From Blautia sp. An249 (lineage in GTDB: Bacteria > Bacillota > Clostridia > Lachnospirales > Lachnospiraceae), in the NCBI RefSeq assembly GCF_002159835.1, contig NZ_NFJL01000001.1, positions 62,001 to 126,000 on the forward strand: 64,000 nucleotides of DNA, in the 5' to 3' direction. Made by a program: the position numbers and the translations under genes. The notes beneath the pieces are model-generated. The model was not told the origin of the DNA, did no database searches, and saw only the letters and a program-made list of their open reading frames with translations. Positions 48,197 through 55,593 of the stretch are shown here, piece by piece (within the stretch, counting starts at the first letter, position 1; each line of letters begins with the position of its first letter).

Positions 48197-49048
48197 ATGA
48201 AGACCATTCGATTACTGTATCCGGACTATTTAAGCGGCGGTCTGGATACCTATTATTTCGGAGCAAATTTACTTGTTCACATTCTGCCCGAAAATGAAAA
48301 TCAGCCGTTGGTAAAAGTAACCATAGATCCGCCTGACGGGAAAGAATATCAGACAGTGGATGGAATGTATGCACGGGAAGAGGTTGTGACAGGAATTCAG
48401 CGGGCCATGGAGGCAATTGAAGAGGAGAAACCGGATAAGATTATCACCATCGGAGGAAACTGTATGGTTTCCCAGGCTCCCTTCGATTATCTTCACGGGC
48501 TTTATGAGAATCTGGGGATCATCTGGATTGACGCCCACCCGGATGTTTCTACGGTGGAAAGCAATTATCCCAACGCCCATGCGATGGTACTTGGATCCCT
48601 TCTGGGAGACGGAGATAAAGAACTTACCGGACTGATGAAGAATCCCAAATTTAAGGCAGATGAGATTCTGTACGTGGGGCTTCAGGAGCTTCATGACTAT
48701 CAGGAACAGTTCTTAAGAGACAAAAACGTAAACTTTAAGGTGCAGACAGAGGAATTTGTATCAGAGACGGAAATCCGGGAGTTTGCAAAAAGGTTTGATC
48801 ATCTGTTGGTTCATCTGGATATTGATGTACTGGATGCAAAGCTGTTTCATTCCACGTATTTTGCAGACAGCCAGCTGGTAGGCGACGGCAGCGGAAGCGG
48901 GAAAATGACCATGGAGAAATTATCTGAAATACTGAAAGATATTTCCGGTTGGGGAGATATTGTGGGCTTTACCATTGCAGAATATCTTCCCTTTGACGAA
49001 CAGAGGCTGCACCATATGCTGAAAGGTATCTCCATATTCAGTCAGTGA
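48197..49048 (+). CDS. arginase/agmatinase-fold (ureohydrolase family) protein
   Basis: A 283-residue protein with the arginase fold: ITIGGNCMVSQAP, IIWIDAHPDVST (metal Asp-x-His-x-Asp), HLDIDVLDAK (second Asp-x-Asp). In true arginases the first motif is GGDH; here the metal His is Cys, a variant seen in a less studied subgroup. Hydrolysis of a guanidino or formimino compound is possible but not assured. A separate gene with its own leader. Confidence 0.75.
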   Translation: MKTIRLLYPDYLSGGLDTYYFGANLLVHILPENENQPLVKVTIDPPDGKEYQTVDGMYAREEVVTGIQRAMEAIEEEKPDKIITIGGNCMVSQAPFDYLHGLYENLGIIWIDAHPDVSTVESNYPNAHAMVLGSLLGDGDKELTGLMKNPKFKADEILYVGLQELHDYQEQFLRDKNVNFKVQTEEFVSETEIREFAKRFDHLLVHLDIDVLDAKLFHSTYFADSQLVGDGSGSGKMTMEKLSEILKDISGWGDIVGFTIAEYLPFDEQRLHHMLKGISIFSQ

Positions 49049-49149
49049 GAAAAATGGAAGGGTAACGGGCATATCTGATGATTCTAATCGGCAGACAGCA
49101 TCTTTATAAGAGCGTATAATAAGAGAATCAACAGATAAGGAGGAAAAAA

Positions 49150-49608
49150 ATGAGTTTAGGAAACAGCTTATTTCACGCCAGGAAAAAATGCGGATTTTCC
49201 CAGGAGGATGTGGCGGAAAAACTGGGTGTGAGCAGACAGACCGTTTCCAAGTGGGAGACAGATGAAACCATTCCGGATATTCGGCAGTCCAAGAAAATGG
49301 CGGTGCTTTATAAAATGTCACTGGATGATCTGATTGACTTCGATCTTGAAAGAGAAGAAATTCAGGAGGCCATTGACAAAACCAGGGAAGAAACAGAAGA
49401 AAAAATAGACTGGACACGCGCCTGGGGGAAAAAGTATCCGATTCTTCTGAAATATCAGACGGAAGTGAATATTCCCAACTATGCCCGAAGGATAACAATT
49501 ATGTTGGATGAATTAAAAAGAGACTATCAGTTTTCTGAACAGGATGCCATGCTGGTTCTGAAAGATATTTTATATCAGGTCTGGAAAAAACGGAAAAGCA
49601 GTGATTGA
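49150..49608 (+). CDS. XRE-family transcriptional regulator
   Basis: A 152-residue protein: Cro/CI-type helix-turn-helix at residues 4-60 (LFHARKKCGFSQEDVAEKLGVSRQTVSKWETDETIPDI), a charged linker, and a C-terminal helical domain of unknown role. AAGGAGG precedes the start. The next gene (GNAT) begins about 12 bases after its stop, so it may control that gene. Confidence 0.85.
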   Translation: MSLGNSLFHARKKCGFSQEDVAEKLGVSRQTVSKWETDETIPDIRQSKKMAVLYKMSLDDLIDFDLEREEIQEAIDKTREETEEKIDWTRAWGKKYPILLKYQTEVNIPNYARRITIMLDELKRDYQFSEQDAMLVLKDILYQVWKKRKSSD

Positions 49609-49619
49609 TGAGGAGAAAG

Positions 49620-50087
49620 ATGGCTGTGGAAATTTTAAAACTGAGAGAACACAAAGAAAGAACAGAGGAAGCTGCAGACTGGTTTCATTCCAAGTGGGGA
49701 ATTCCTGCTGAGGCATATAAGGAAAGTATAACCGAAGGATTTGGAAACAGGATTCCCCAGTGGTATATTGCAGTAGAGAAGAACCGCATTGTGGGCGGTA
49801 TCGGTGTGATAGAGAATGATTTTCACAACCGGAAGGATTTAAGGCCAAATGTGTGTTCCCTCTATGTGGAAGAGGCATACCGCTGCCGGAAAATCGCCGG
49901 AAATCTACTGCGGTATGTCTGTGAGGATATGAAAGAATCCGGGATAGAAACCCTTTACCTGATCACAGACCATACCTCCTTTTATGAAAGATACGGATGG
50001 GAATATCTGTGTATGGTTCAGGGCGACGGAGAACCGGAAATGACACGGATGTATGTTCATAAGGAGACGGACTTCAGAGGAATCTGA
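49620..50087 (+). CDS. GNAT-family N-acetyltransferase
   Basis: A 155-residue acetyltransferase: IAVEKNRIVGGIGVIENDFHNR, VCSLYVEEAYRCRKIAGNLLRYVCEDMKE (acetyl-CoA loop R-C-R-K-I-A-G variant) and FYERYGWEYLCMV at the end, as in RimI-like members. GAGGAG is 5 bases before this ATG. The 3' end overlaps the convergent histidine-kinase gene by 31 bases. Confidence 0.75.
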   Translation: MAVEILKLREHKERTEEAADWFHSKWGIPAEAYKESITEGFGNRIPQWYIAVEKNRIVGGIGVIENDFHNRKDLRPNVCSLYVEEAYRCRKIAGNLLRYVCEDMKESGIETLYLITDHTSFYERYGWEYLCMVQGDGEPEMTRMYVHKETDFRGI

Positions 50088-51430
50088 AAAGTAAAACGGC
50101 TCCCCTCTCCCGGAGTGCTTTCGGCGCTTATTGTGCCGTGGTGGGCTTTGACAATCCACTGGACCATGGAAAGGCCCAGACCGGAATGTTTTTCATCAGA
50201 TCGGACAGTTCTGGAAGAGTCTTCACGGAAGAAGCGTTCCCAGATATGGGGAAGGGCCTCCGGGGAGATTCCGATTCCGTTATCTTCCACGATTCCTGTG
50301 GCTTCTCTTCCGTCAGAGGTCAGGGTCAGTTTTACGTAACCACCGTTTTTCCCATAAGAGACGGCATTTGACAGAAGATTTACCAGAAGACGGATGAAAA
50401 AGGTTTCATCTGCCCGGGCGATAATGTCCGGCTGTATTTGGGTTTCTACGGTGATGTTGTGCCGGGCGGCCAGAAGGCTCTGCTCTTCGGCTGCCATTTC
50501 CGCCAGTTCACTGATATTAATGTCCTCCAATTGGAGCTTCTGTCGTCCCTGATCCGCCCGGGTCAGCAAAAGGAGATGAGAAATCATCTGGGACATTTCT
50601 CTGGCCTTGCGGGAAATAGTCTGAATCTGCTCTTTCTGTTCCTGCGTATAAGTCGGATCGGAAAGAAGTACATCACACTGGGAGAGAATCACAGCCACCG
50701 GGGTGCGCAGTTCATGGGAAACGTCGGAGGTAAACTGTTTCTCCCGGACAAAGGCCTCTTCCAGCTTCTGCAGCATTTGATCAAAAGTATCCGCCAGTTC
50801 ATAAATTTCATCCCGTCCCTGAGATAAACCGATTCTCTGGGAGAGATCTTCATTTTCCTGAATTCTCTTTACGGTATCGGTGATTCTTTTTACCGGTTTC
50901 AGTGCCCGGGAAGTCATCCGGTATCCGATAAACGCAGTCAGAATGGTTAAAAGAGGAAGAACAATCAGGGCCAGCCGGAGAGTGATGGAAAGGGAGGCCT
51001 CCGCATCGGTCAGAGAGGTGATGCCCCGCACATAGACGGTGGTCTGATCTTCTAACTGATACTGCAGATCAAAGACATACCATTTTCCCGAGTCGCTGGA
51101 AAGAGTCCTTAGACGCTGATCCTCTATGGGAGGCGCAGATGGAAATCCGTAGGGGATCCGCCCGTACAGAAAATCGGAGTCCTTACTGTAGAGAGACAGA
51201 TAGACGCCTCCGTCCAGATCATAGAAATCCGAATTTAAGTCAATTCTGCCATTTTCCATTTGAATATCATGAAAGCTGTCCGCCACCTGTTCTTTTAATG
51301 CGGACTGTACAGAGGTCAGAATTTCCTGACTGCTTAAAGAAAACAGGATCGCCAGAGAAAGACAGGTGACCAGAGTCATAAAAAAGGTATATAGGATAGT
51401 CAGTTTTACTTTCAAAGATAATTTTTTCAT
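50057..51430 (-). CDS. two-component sensor histidine kinase
   Basis: A 457-residue kinase: membrane helix (about 12-30), extracytoplasmic sensor (30-160), second helix (about 168-190), HAMP (190-245), HisKA with VSHELRTPVAVILSQ (phospho-His about 255), and HATPase_c with N box LLVNLLSNAVSYGKN, G1 DNGIGIS and G2 HSGLGLSMVQWIV. Partner of the response regulator just upstream; their signal is unknown. Confidence 0.9.
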   Translation of the reverse strand: MKKLSLKVKLTILYTFFMTLVTCLSLAILFSLSSQEILTSVQSALKEQVADSFHDIQMENGRIDLNSDFYDLDGGVYLSLYSKDSDFLYGRIPYGFPSAPPIEDQRLRTLSSDSGKWYVFDLQYQLEDQTTVYVRGITSLTDAEASLSITLRLALIVLPLLTILTAFIGYRMTSRALKPVKRITDTVKRIQENEDLSQRIGLSQGRDEIYELADTFDQMLQKLEEAFVREKQFTSDVSHELRTPVAVILSQCDVLLSDPTYTQEQKEQIQTISRKAREMSQMISHLLLLTRADQGRQKLQLEDINISELAEMAAEEQSLLAARHNITVETQIQPDIIARADETFFIRLLVNLLSNAVSYGKNGGYVKLTLTSDGREATGIVEDNGIGISPEALPHIWERFFREDSSRTVRSDEKHSGLGLSMVQWIVKAHHGTISAESTPGEGSRFTFQIPLKSVSL

Positions 51431-51451
51431 AAATTCCCTCAGAATAAATGC

Positions 51452-52123
51452 TTATTTTTCTTTTAACACATATCCGGTGCCCCGGACGGTATGAATCAGT
51501 TTCCGGGTATGCCCTTCGTCAATTTTTTTACGCAGATAACGAATGTAAACATCAATCACATTAGACCCTCCGGTAAAATCATAATTCCAGATATGCTGCT
51601 CCAGCTTGTCCCGGGAGAGAACAATCCCTTCATTTTGCATCAGGTAGCGGAGAAGAGAGAATTCTTTTCCTGAGAGGGTGATCTCTTTTTCTCCCCGGAA
51701 TACCTGGTGCGTATCCAGATAAAGGGTCAGATCCCCGGTCTGAAGAAAAGATTTGGGAGTCTGGCTGGGTTTGCGAAGCAGAACCCGGATTCTGGCAAGG
51801 AGCTCTTCCAGGGCGAATGGCTTTATCAGATAGTCATTGGCCCCCGCATCCAGGCCGGTAACCCGATCTTCCACACTGTCTCTGGCCGTGAGAAGTAAAA
51901 CAGGAATCGAAGATCCCCGGCGGCGGATGGTCTTTAACAGGGTCAGGCCGTCCATTACAGGCATCATAATATCCAAAATGAGAGCGTCATATTCGGCACA
52001 TTCCAGATAATCCAGAGCGTCTCTTCCGTTTTCGCAGGAATCCACACTGTAATGCTCAGATTTCAGACTGGACGTTATAATCTGATTTAAATCTCTATCA
52101 TCTTCTGCAACAAGAATACGCAT
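51452..52123 (-). CDS. OmpR-family response regulator
   Basis: A 223-residue regulator: receiver domain with acidic pair VAEDDRDL, phospho-Asp in DALILDIMMPVMDGL (about residue 51), Lys in LIKPFALEELLARI, and a C-terminal winged helix (SGKEFSLLRYLMQNEGIVLSRDKLEQHIWNYDFTGGSNVIDVYIRYLRKKID). The ATG at 52123 follows AGGAGG; the longer frame lacks a site. Co-transcribed with the kinase 21 bases downstream. Confidence 0.9.
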   Translation of the reverse strand: MRILVAEDDRDLNQIITSSLKSEHYSVDSCENGRDALDYLECAEYDALILDIMMPVMDGLTLLKTIRRRGSSIPVLLLTARDSVEDRVTGLDAGANDYLIKPFALEELLARIRVLLRKPSQTPKSFLQTGDLTLYLDTHQVFRGEKEITLSGKEFSLLRYLMQNEGIVLSRDKLEQHIWNYDFTGGSNVIDVYIRYLRKKIDEGHTRKLIHTVRGTGYVLKEK

Positions 52124-52202
52124 ACTGATTCCTCCTTTTGGGATAGTATAAAACAGATTGAAAAGAAAGGGAATATCCAAAAAAATAAAAAAGAGGAAAT
52201 TG

Positions 52203-52231
52203 TTGGAAGATAATTTGAAAAGTGTTATAAT
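52203..52231 (+). promoter_or_regulatory. promoter of the uridine phosphorylase-cytidine deaminase operon
   Basis: TTGGAA (52203-52208) and TATAAT (52226-52231) with a 17-base spacer, divergent from the two-component genes. Confidence 0.6.
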
Positions 52232-52269
52232 TTCTGTAAATAATGAAGTCCAGGAAAGGATGGTGGAAG

Positions 52270-53046
52270 ATGAAATACGCAGAAGAAGGATACCAGTATC
52301 ATATTCAGATAAAGAAAGGGGACGTGGGAAGATACGTGATCCTGCCCGGAGATCCCAAACGCTGCAAAAAGATTGCAGCCTATCTCACCGACGCCAGGGA
52401 GATTGCCGACAGCAGGGAGTTTATTACGTATACCGGCTATCTGGGGGAAACGAAGGTAAGCGTTACCTCTACAGGAATCGGAGGGCCTTCCGCAGCGATT
52501 GCAATGGAAGAGCTGGTTCAGTCGGGTGCAGATACCTTTATCCGTGTGGGAACCTGCGGAGGAATTCAGCTGGATGTGCAGAGCGGGGATTCGGTGATTG
52601 CCACCGGGGCCATCCGGATGGAGGGAACCAGCCGGGAGTATGCGCCCATCGAATTTCCCGCTGTGGCCAATTATGAGATTGTACAGGCCCTGGCAGAAAG
52701 CGCCGGGAGACAGAATCAGAGATACCACGTGGGAGTGGTACAGAGCAAAGATTCCTTCTACGGGCAGCACAGCCCGGAGAAAAGTCCGGTAAGCTACGAA
52801 CTGATCAATAAGTGGGAAGCCTGGAAACGTCTGGGCTGCCTGGCTTCGGAGATGGAATCGGCGGCGCTGTTCACCGTGGCGGCTTCTCTGGGAGTGCGCT
52901 GCGGCGCCATCTTTCTGACGGTGGCCAATCAGGAACGGGAAAAAGAAGGGCTGAACAATCCGGTGGTACACGATACGGATATGGCAATCAAAATCGCGGT
53001 GGGAGCCATTGAAGGTCTGATCGAAAAGGAGGAACGCCATGGATGA
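52270..53046 (+). CDS. udp: uridine phosphorylase
   Basis: A 258-residue nucleoside phosphorylase of the NP-I family: [17 protein letters not shown] (phosphate binding), [29 protein letters not shown], and [12 protein letters not shown] (ribose-binding Glu-Met-Glu). The sequence fits uridine rather than purine enzymes. It overlaps the cytidine deaminase gene by 8 bases, a natural pyrimidine-salvage pair. Confidence 0.85.
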   Translation: MKYAEEGYQYHIQIKKGDVGRYVILPGDPKRCKKIAAYLTDAREIADSREFITYTGYLGETKVSVTSTGIGGPSAAIAMEELVQSGADTFIRVGTCGGIQLDVQSGDSVIATGAIRMEGTSREYAPIEFPAVANYEIVQALAESAGRQNQRYHVGVVQSKDSFYGQHSPEKSPVSYELINKWEAWKRLGCLASEMESAALFTVAASLGVRCGAIFLTVANQEREKEGLNNPVVHDTDMAIKIAVGAIEGLIEKEERHG

Positions 53047-53446
53047 GAAAAAAGTTCTGTTAGAAAAGGCCAAAGAAGCCATGGGAAACGCCTATGCTCC
53101 CTATTCCAATTATCATGTGGGAGCCTGTGTGGCCCTGACAGACGGGACCTATATACCCGGTGCAAATATTGAGAATGCAGCCTACGGTTCCTGCATGTGC
53201 GGAGAGAGAAACGCTGTATATGGAGCTTATTCCCGGGGATACCGGAAGGAACAGATTCAGGCGCTGGCCATTGTCAGCGACGGGAAAAAGCTGGTAACCC
53301 CCTGCGGAGCCTGCAGGCAGGTGCTGGCGGAACTGTTAAATCCGGATACGCCTATTTATCTGGAGAGCCTGGAAGAGGGAATGGATACAACCATTCGGGA
53401 ACTTCTTCCCTTTGCATTCGATACAGAAAGTCTGGAAAAAGAATAG
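53039..53446 (+). CDS. cdd: cytidine deaminase
   Basis: A 135-residue homotetrameric-type enzyme: [26 protein letters not shown] (zinc Cys and catalytic Glu) and [13 protein letters not shown] (two zinc Cys). It converts cytidine to uridine, the substrate of the upstream phosphorylase. Confidence 0.9.
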   Translation: MDEKKVLLEKAKEAMGNAYAPYSNYHVGACVALTDGTYIPGANIENAAYGSCMCGERNAVYGAYSRGYRKEQIQALAIVSDGKKLVTPCGACRQVLAELLNPDTPIYLESLEEGMDTTIRELLPFAFDTESLEKE

Positions 53447-53458
53447 AGAATTTTATAC

Positions 53459-53490
53459 ACCGGCTGAAGGGAAGACCTCCAGCCGGTTTT
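53459..53490 (+). terminator. terminator of the udp-cdd operon
   Basis: ACCGGCTG and CAGCCGGT (8 bp, 13-base loop) then TTTTA. The T-run is shared with the repeat arm at 53487. Confidence 0.75.
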
Positions 53491-53504
53491 ATGTAATAGG
53501 AAAT
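53487..53504. repeat. single arm of the dispersed ATGTAATAGGAAAT repeat
   Basis: TTTTATGTAATAGGAAAT is identical to the left arm of the palindrome at 42582-42625, again directly after a terminator stem. No inverted partner follows here. Confidence 0.6.
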
Positions 53505-53560
53505 CCAGGTTTTTGGGAAGATGTGAAAATTGTGTTAAAGGTCTGACAGCCCGAAAGTTT

Positions 53561-53593
53561 TTTAAAGTTCATTTAAGGTTAAAACTCTATAAT
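53561..53593 (+). promoter_or_regulatory. response-regulator-type promoter of the envelope operon
   Basis: TTTAAAGTT (53561-53569) and TTTAAGGTT (53572-53580) are direct repeats 11 bases apart. TATAAT (53588-53593) follows at the right distance, while the -35 position (AAGTTC) is poor. Tandem repeats in place of a -35 are typical of OmpR-family activation; the regulator encoded at 59266 is the likely binder. Confidence 0.6.
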
Positions 53594-53623
53594 AAATGGA
53601 AAAAACAGAAAGGACTTTGAAAA

Positions 53624-55576
53624 ATGAAACAAAAATGGGCAGGAATCTTACTGGGAATGGCTATGAGCGCTTCTGTACTGGCCGGATGTTCCCAGAGCGA
53701 CACTTCAGATAAAAATACAGAAACCAGTGAAGACACCATTTATGGAGAGATTACAGATATCAGCGAAGGCAGGATAACCATTGACGTGGGAACACGAAAA
53801 GAAATGGAGCAAAAAGAGGAAACAGAAGAAGGAGAAAGCAAAAATCCTCCGTCTATGCTGGAACTGACCGGAGAAACCATGGAAATTACAGTGACTGAAG
53901 AAACAGAATATAAAAAGCAGTCCATGGGCGGCGGTCCTCAGGGAATGGGCGGGACCCAGAAACCAGAAGGGGAAAAAGTGTCCGAAATGCCGGAGGGTGA
54001 GGAAGCCCCTGAAATGCCGGAGGGTGAGGAAGCCCCTGAAATGCCGGAAGATGGAGAAGCCCCTGAAATGCCGGAGGGTGAGGAAGCTCCTGAAATGCCA
54101 AAAAACGGAGAAATGCCGGAGGAGGAAGAAATCGCCCTGGAAGATCTGCAGGAGGGGGATACCATTGCAGTTACTTTAAATGAAGACAAAGAAGCAGAAG
54201 AGATTCAGATAATTTCCATGGGAATGGGCGGAGGCGGTCAGATGCCGGGAGGCGGCCAGGCCCAGGAGCCGGAGGAGTATGAAGCAGTTGACGAATATAC
54301 AGAAGATACGGAAATAACAGGAGAAACGGCTGCGTCCACAGGAACTGATGAAAACGCCATTCACGTTTTGAATGGTGCAAAAACAACTTTTACCAATATG
54401 AAAATCACCAGAAATTCCCAGGACAGCCAGGGAGGGGATTCTTCCAGTTTCTATGGAGTAGGAGCAGCTTTACTGGTATCGGACGGAACTGCCTGTGTAA
54501 AAGACAGTACGGTGGATACAGACGCAGCCGGAGGCGCCGGGCTTTTCGCCTATAACAGCGGCTCTTTATATGTTTCAGATACCCAGATTACCACCTCCCA
54601 GGATACTTCCGGAGGCATTCATGCAGCCGGAGGCGGAAAGGTTTACGCCTGGGATCTGGACGTAGAAACAAACGGGGAATCCTCTGCCGCCATTCGCAGC
54701 GACCGGGGAGGAGGAACCATGGTAGTTGACGGCGGTTCCTATACCACCAATGGAACCGGTTCTCCTGCAGTTTACTGCACCGCAGATATTTCTGTCCATA
54801 ATGGAGAGCTGACGGCAAACGGATCCGAAGCAGTTTGCCTGGAAGGACTGAATTCCCTGCGTCTGTTTGACTGCGATGTGACAGGAAATATGGCGGATTA
54901 CGAAGGAAACGGCTGTACCTGGAATGTGATCTTATATCAGAGCATGTCCGGAGATTCCCAGGAGGGGAACGGCACCTTCCAGATGACAGGCGGCACCCTG
55001 ACAGGAGAAAACGGAGGAATGTTCTATACCACCAATACAGAAAGCACCTTTGTTCTGAATGGAGTTTCTATCACCTATCCGGAAGAAAATGAGTTCTTCC
55101 TGCGCTGTACGGGAAACAGCAATGAACGGGGCTGGGGAGAGGCCGGAAATAATGGGGCGGACTGTCATTTTACCGGTATCGCCCAGGAAATGGAAGGAGA
55201 TGTTATCTGGGATCAGATCAGTAAACTGGATTTTTATCTCACAGAAGGCAGCAGCTTAAAAGGGGCTGTGATTCAGGATAATACGGACGCCCCTGAAGCA
55301 GGAGAAGGGTATGCGAATCTGTATGTGGACAGCAGTTCCCAATGGGTGGTTACCGGTGACAGTACGGTCAGCAGTCTGCAAAATGCAGGAGAAATTGTGG
55401 ATGAAAGCGGCAAACCAGTAACCATTATGGGGACAGATGGAACGGTCTACGTGGAAGGAACCAGCCAGTATACGGTTACAACAGACAGCTATGAAGGAAG
55501 CGTAGATTTGACGGAAGTTCAAAGTGCGGCCCAATGGGAGGAGTATCAGGCAGAGGAACCTTCTGAATTGGCATAG
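53624..55576 (+). CDS. beta-helix lipoprotein with Glu/Pro-rich repeat
   Basis: A 650-residue lipoprotein: lipobox LAGC (Cys about 22), a small beta domain (IYGEITDISEGRITIDVG, continuing to 100), then a Glu-Met-Pro-Glu repeat tract (about 121-170) and a Gly/Met/Pro linker. From about 235 to 640 comes a right-handed parallel beta-helix (HVLNGAKTTFTNMKITRNS, GSLYVSDTQITTSQD, TADISVHNGELTANGSEA). It may be a surface or envelope sensor or adhesin. First gene of an operon with a MacAB-like adaptor and permease and a two-component system. Confidence 0.75.
   Translation: MKQKWAGILLGMAMSASVLAGCSQSDTSDKNTETSEDTIYGEITDISEGRITIDVGTRKEMEQKEETEEGESKNPPSMLELTGETMEITVTEETEYKKQSMGGGPQGMGGTQKPEGEKVSEMPEGEEAPEMPEGEEAPEMPEDGEAPEMPEGEEAPEMPKNGEMPEEEEIALEDLQEGDTIAVTLNEDKEAEEIQIISMGMGGGGQMPGGGQAQEPEEYEAVDEYTEDTEITGETAASTGTDENAIHVLNGAKTTFTNMKITRNSQDSQGGDSSSFYGVGAALLVSDGTACVKDSTVDTDAAGGAGLFAYNSGSLYVSDTQITTSQDTSGGIHAAGGGKVYAWDLDVETNGESSAAIRSDRGGGTMVVDGGSYTTNGTGSPAVYCTADISVHNGELTANGSEAVCLEGLNSLRLFDCDVTGNMADYEGNGCTWNVILYQSMSGDSQEGNGTFQMTGGTLTGENGGMFYTTNTESTFVLNGVSITYPEENEFFLRCTGNSNERGWGEAGNNGADCHFTGIAQEMEGDVIWDQISKLDFYLTEGSSLKGAVIQDNTDAPEAGEGYANLYVDSSSQWVVTGDSTVSSLQNAGEIVDESGKPVTIMGTDGTVYVEGTSQYTVTTDSYEGSVDLTEVQSAAQWEEYQAEEPSELA
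53984..54091 (+). repeat. 27-bp coding minisatellite, four copies
   Basis: Four units of GAAATGCCGGAGGGTGAGGA(AGCCCCT) at 53984, 54011, 54038 and 54065 encode EMPEGEEAP with small changes, followed by two degenerate half units. The near-identity of units 1, 2 and 4 at DNA level implies recent slippage. Confidence 0.75.
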
Positions 55577-55593
55577 AGAGGAAGAGACAGGGT

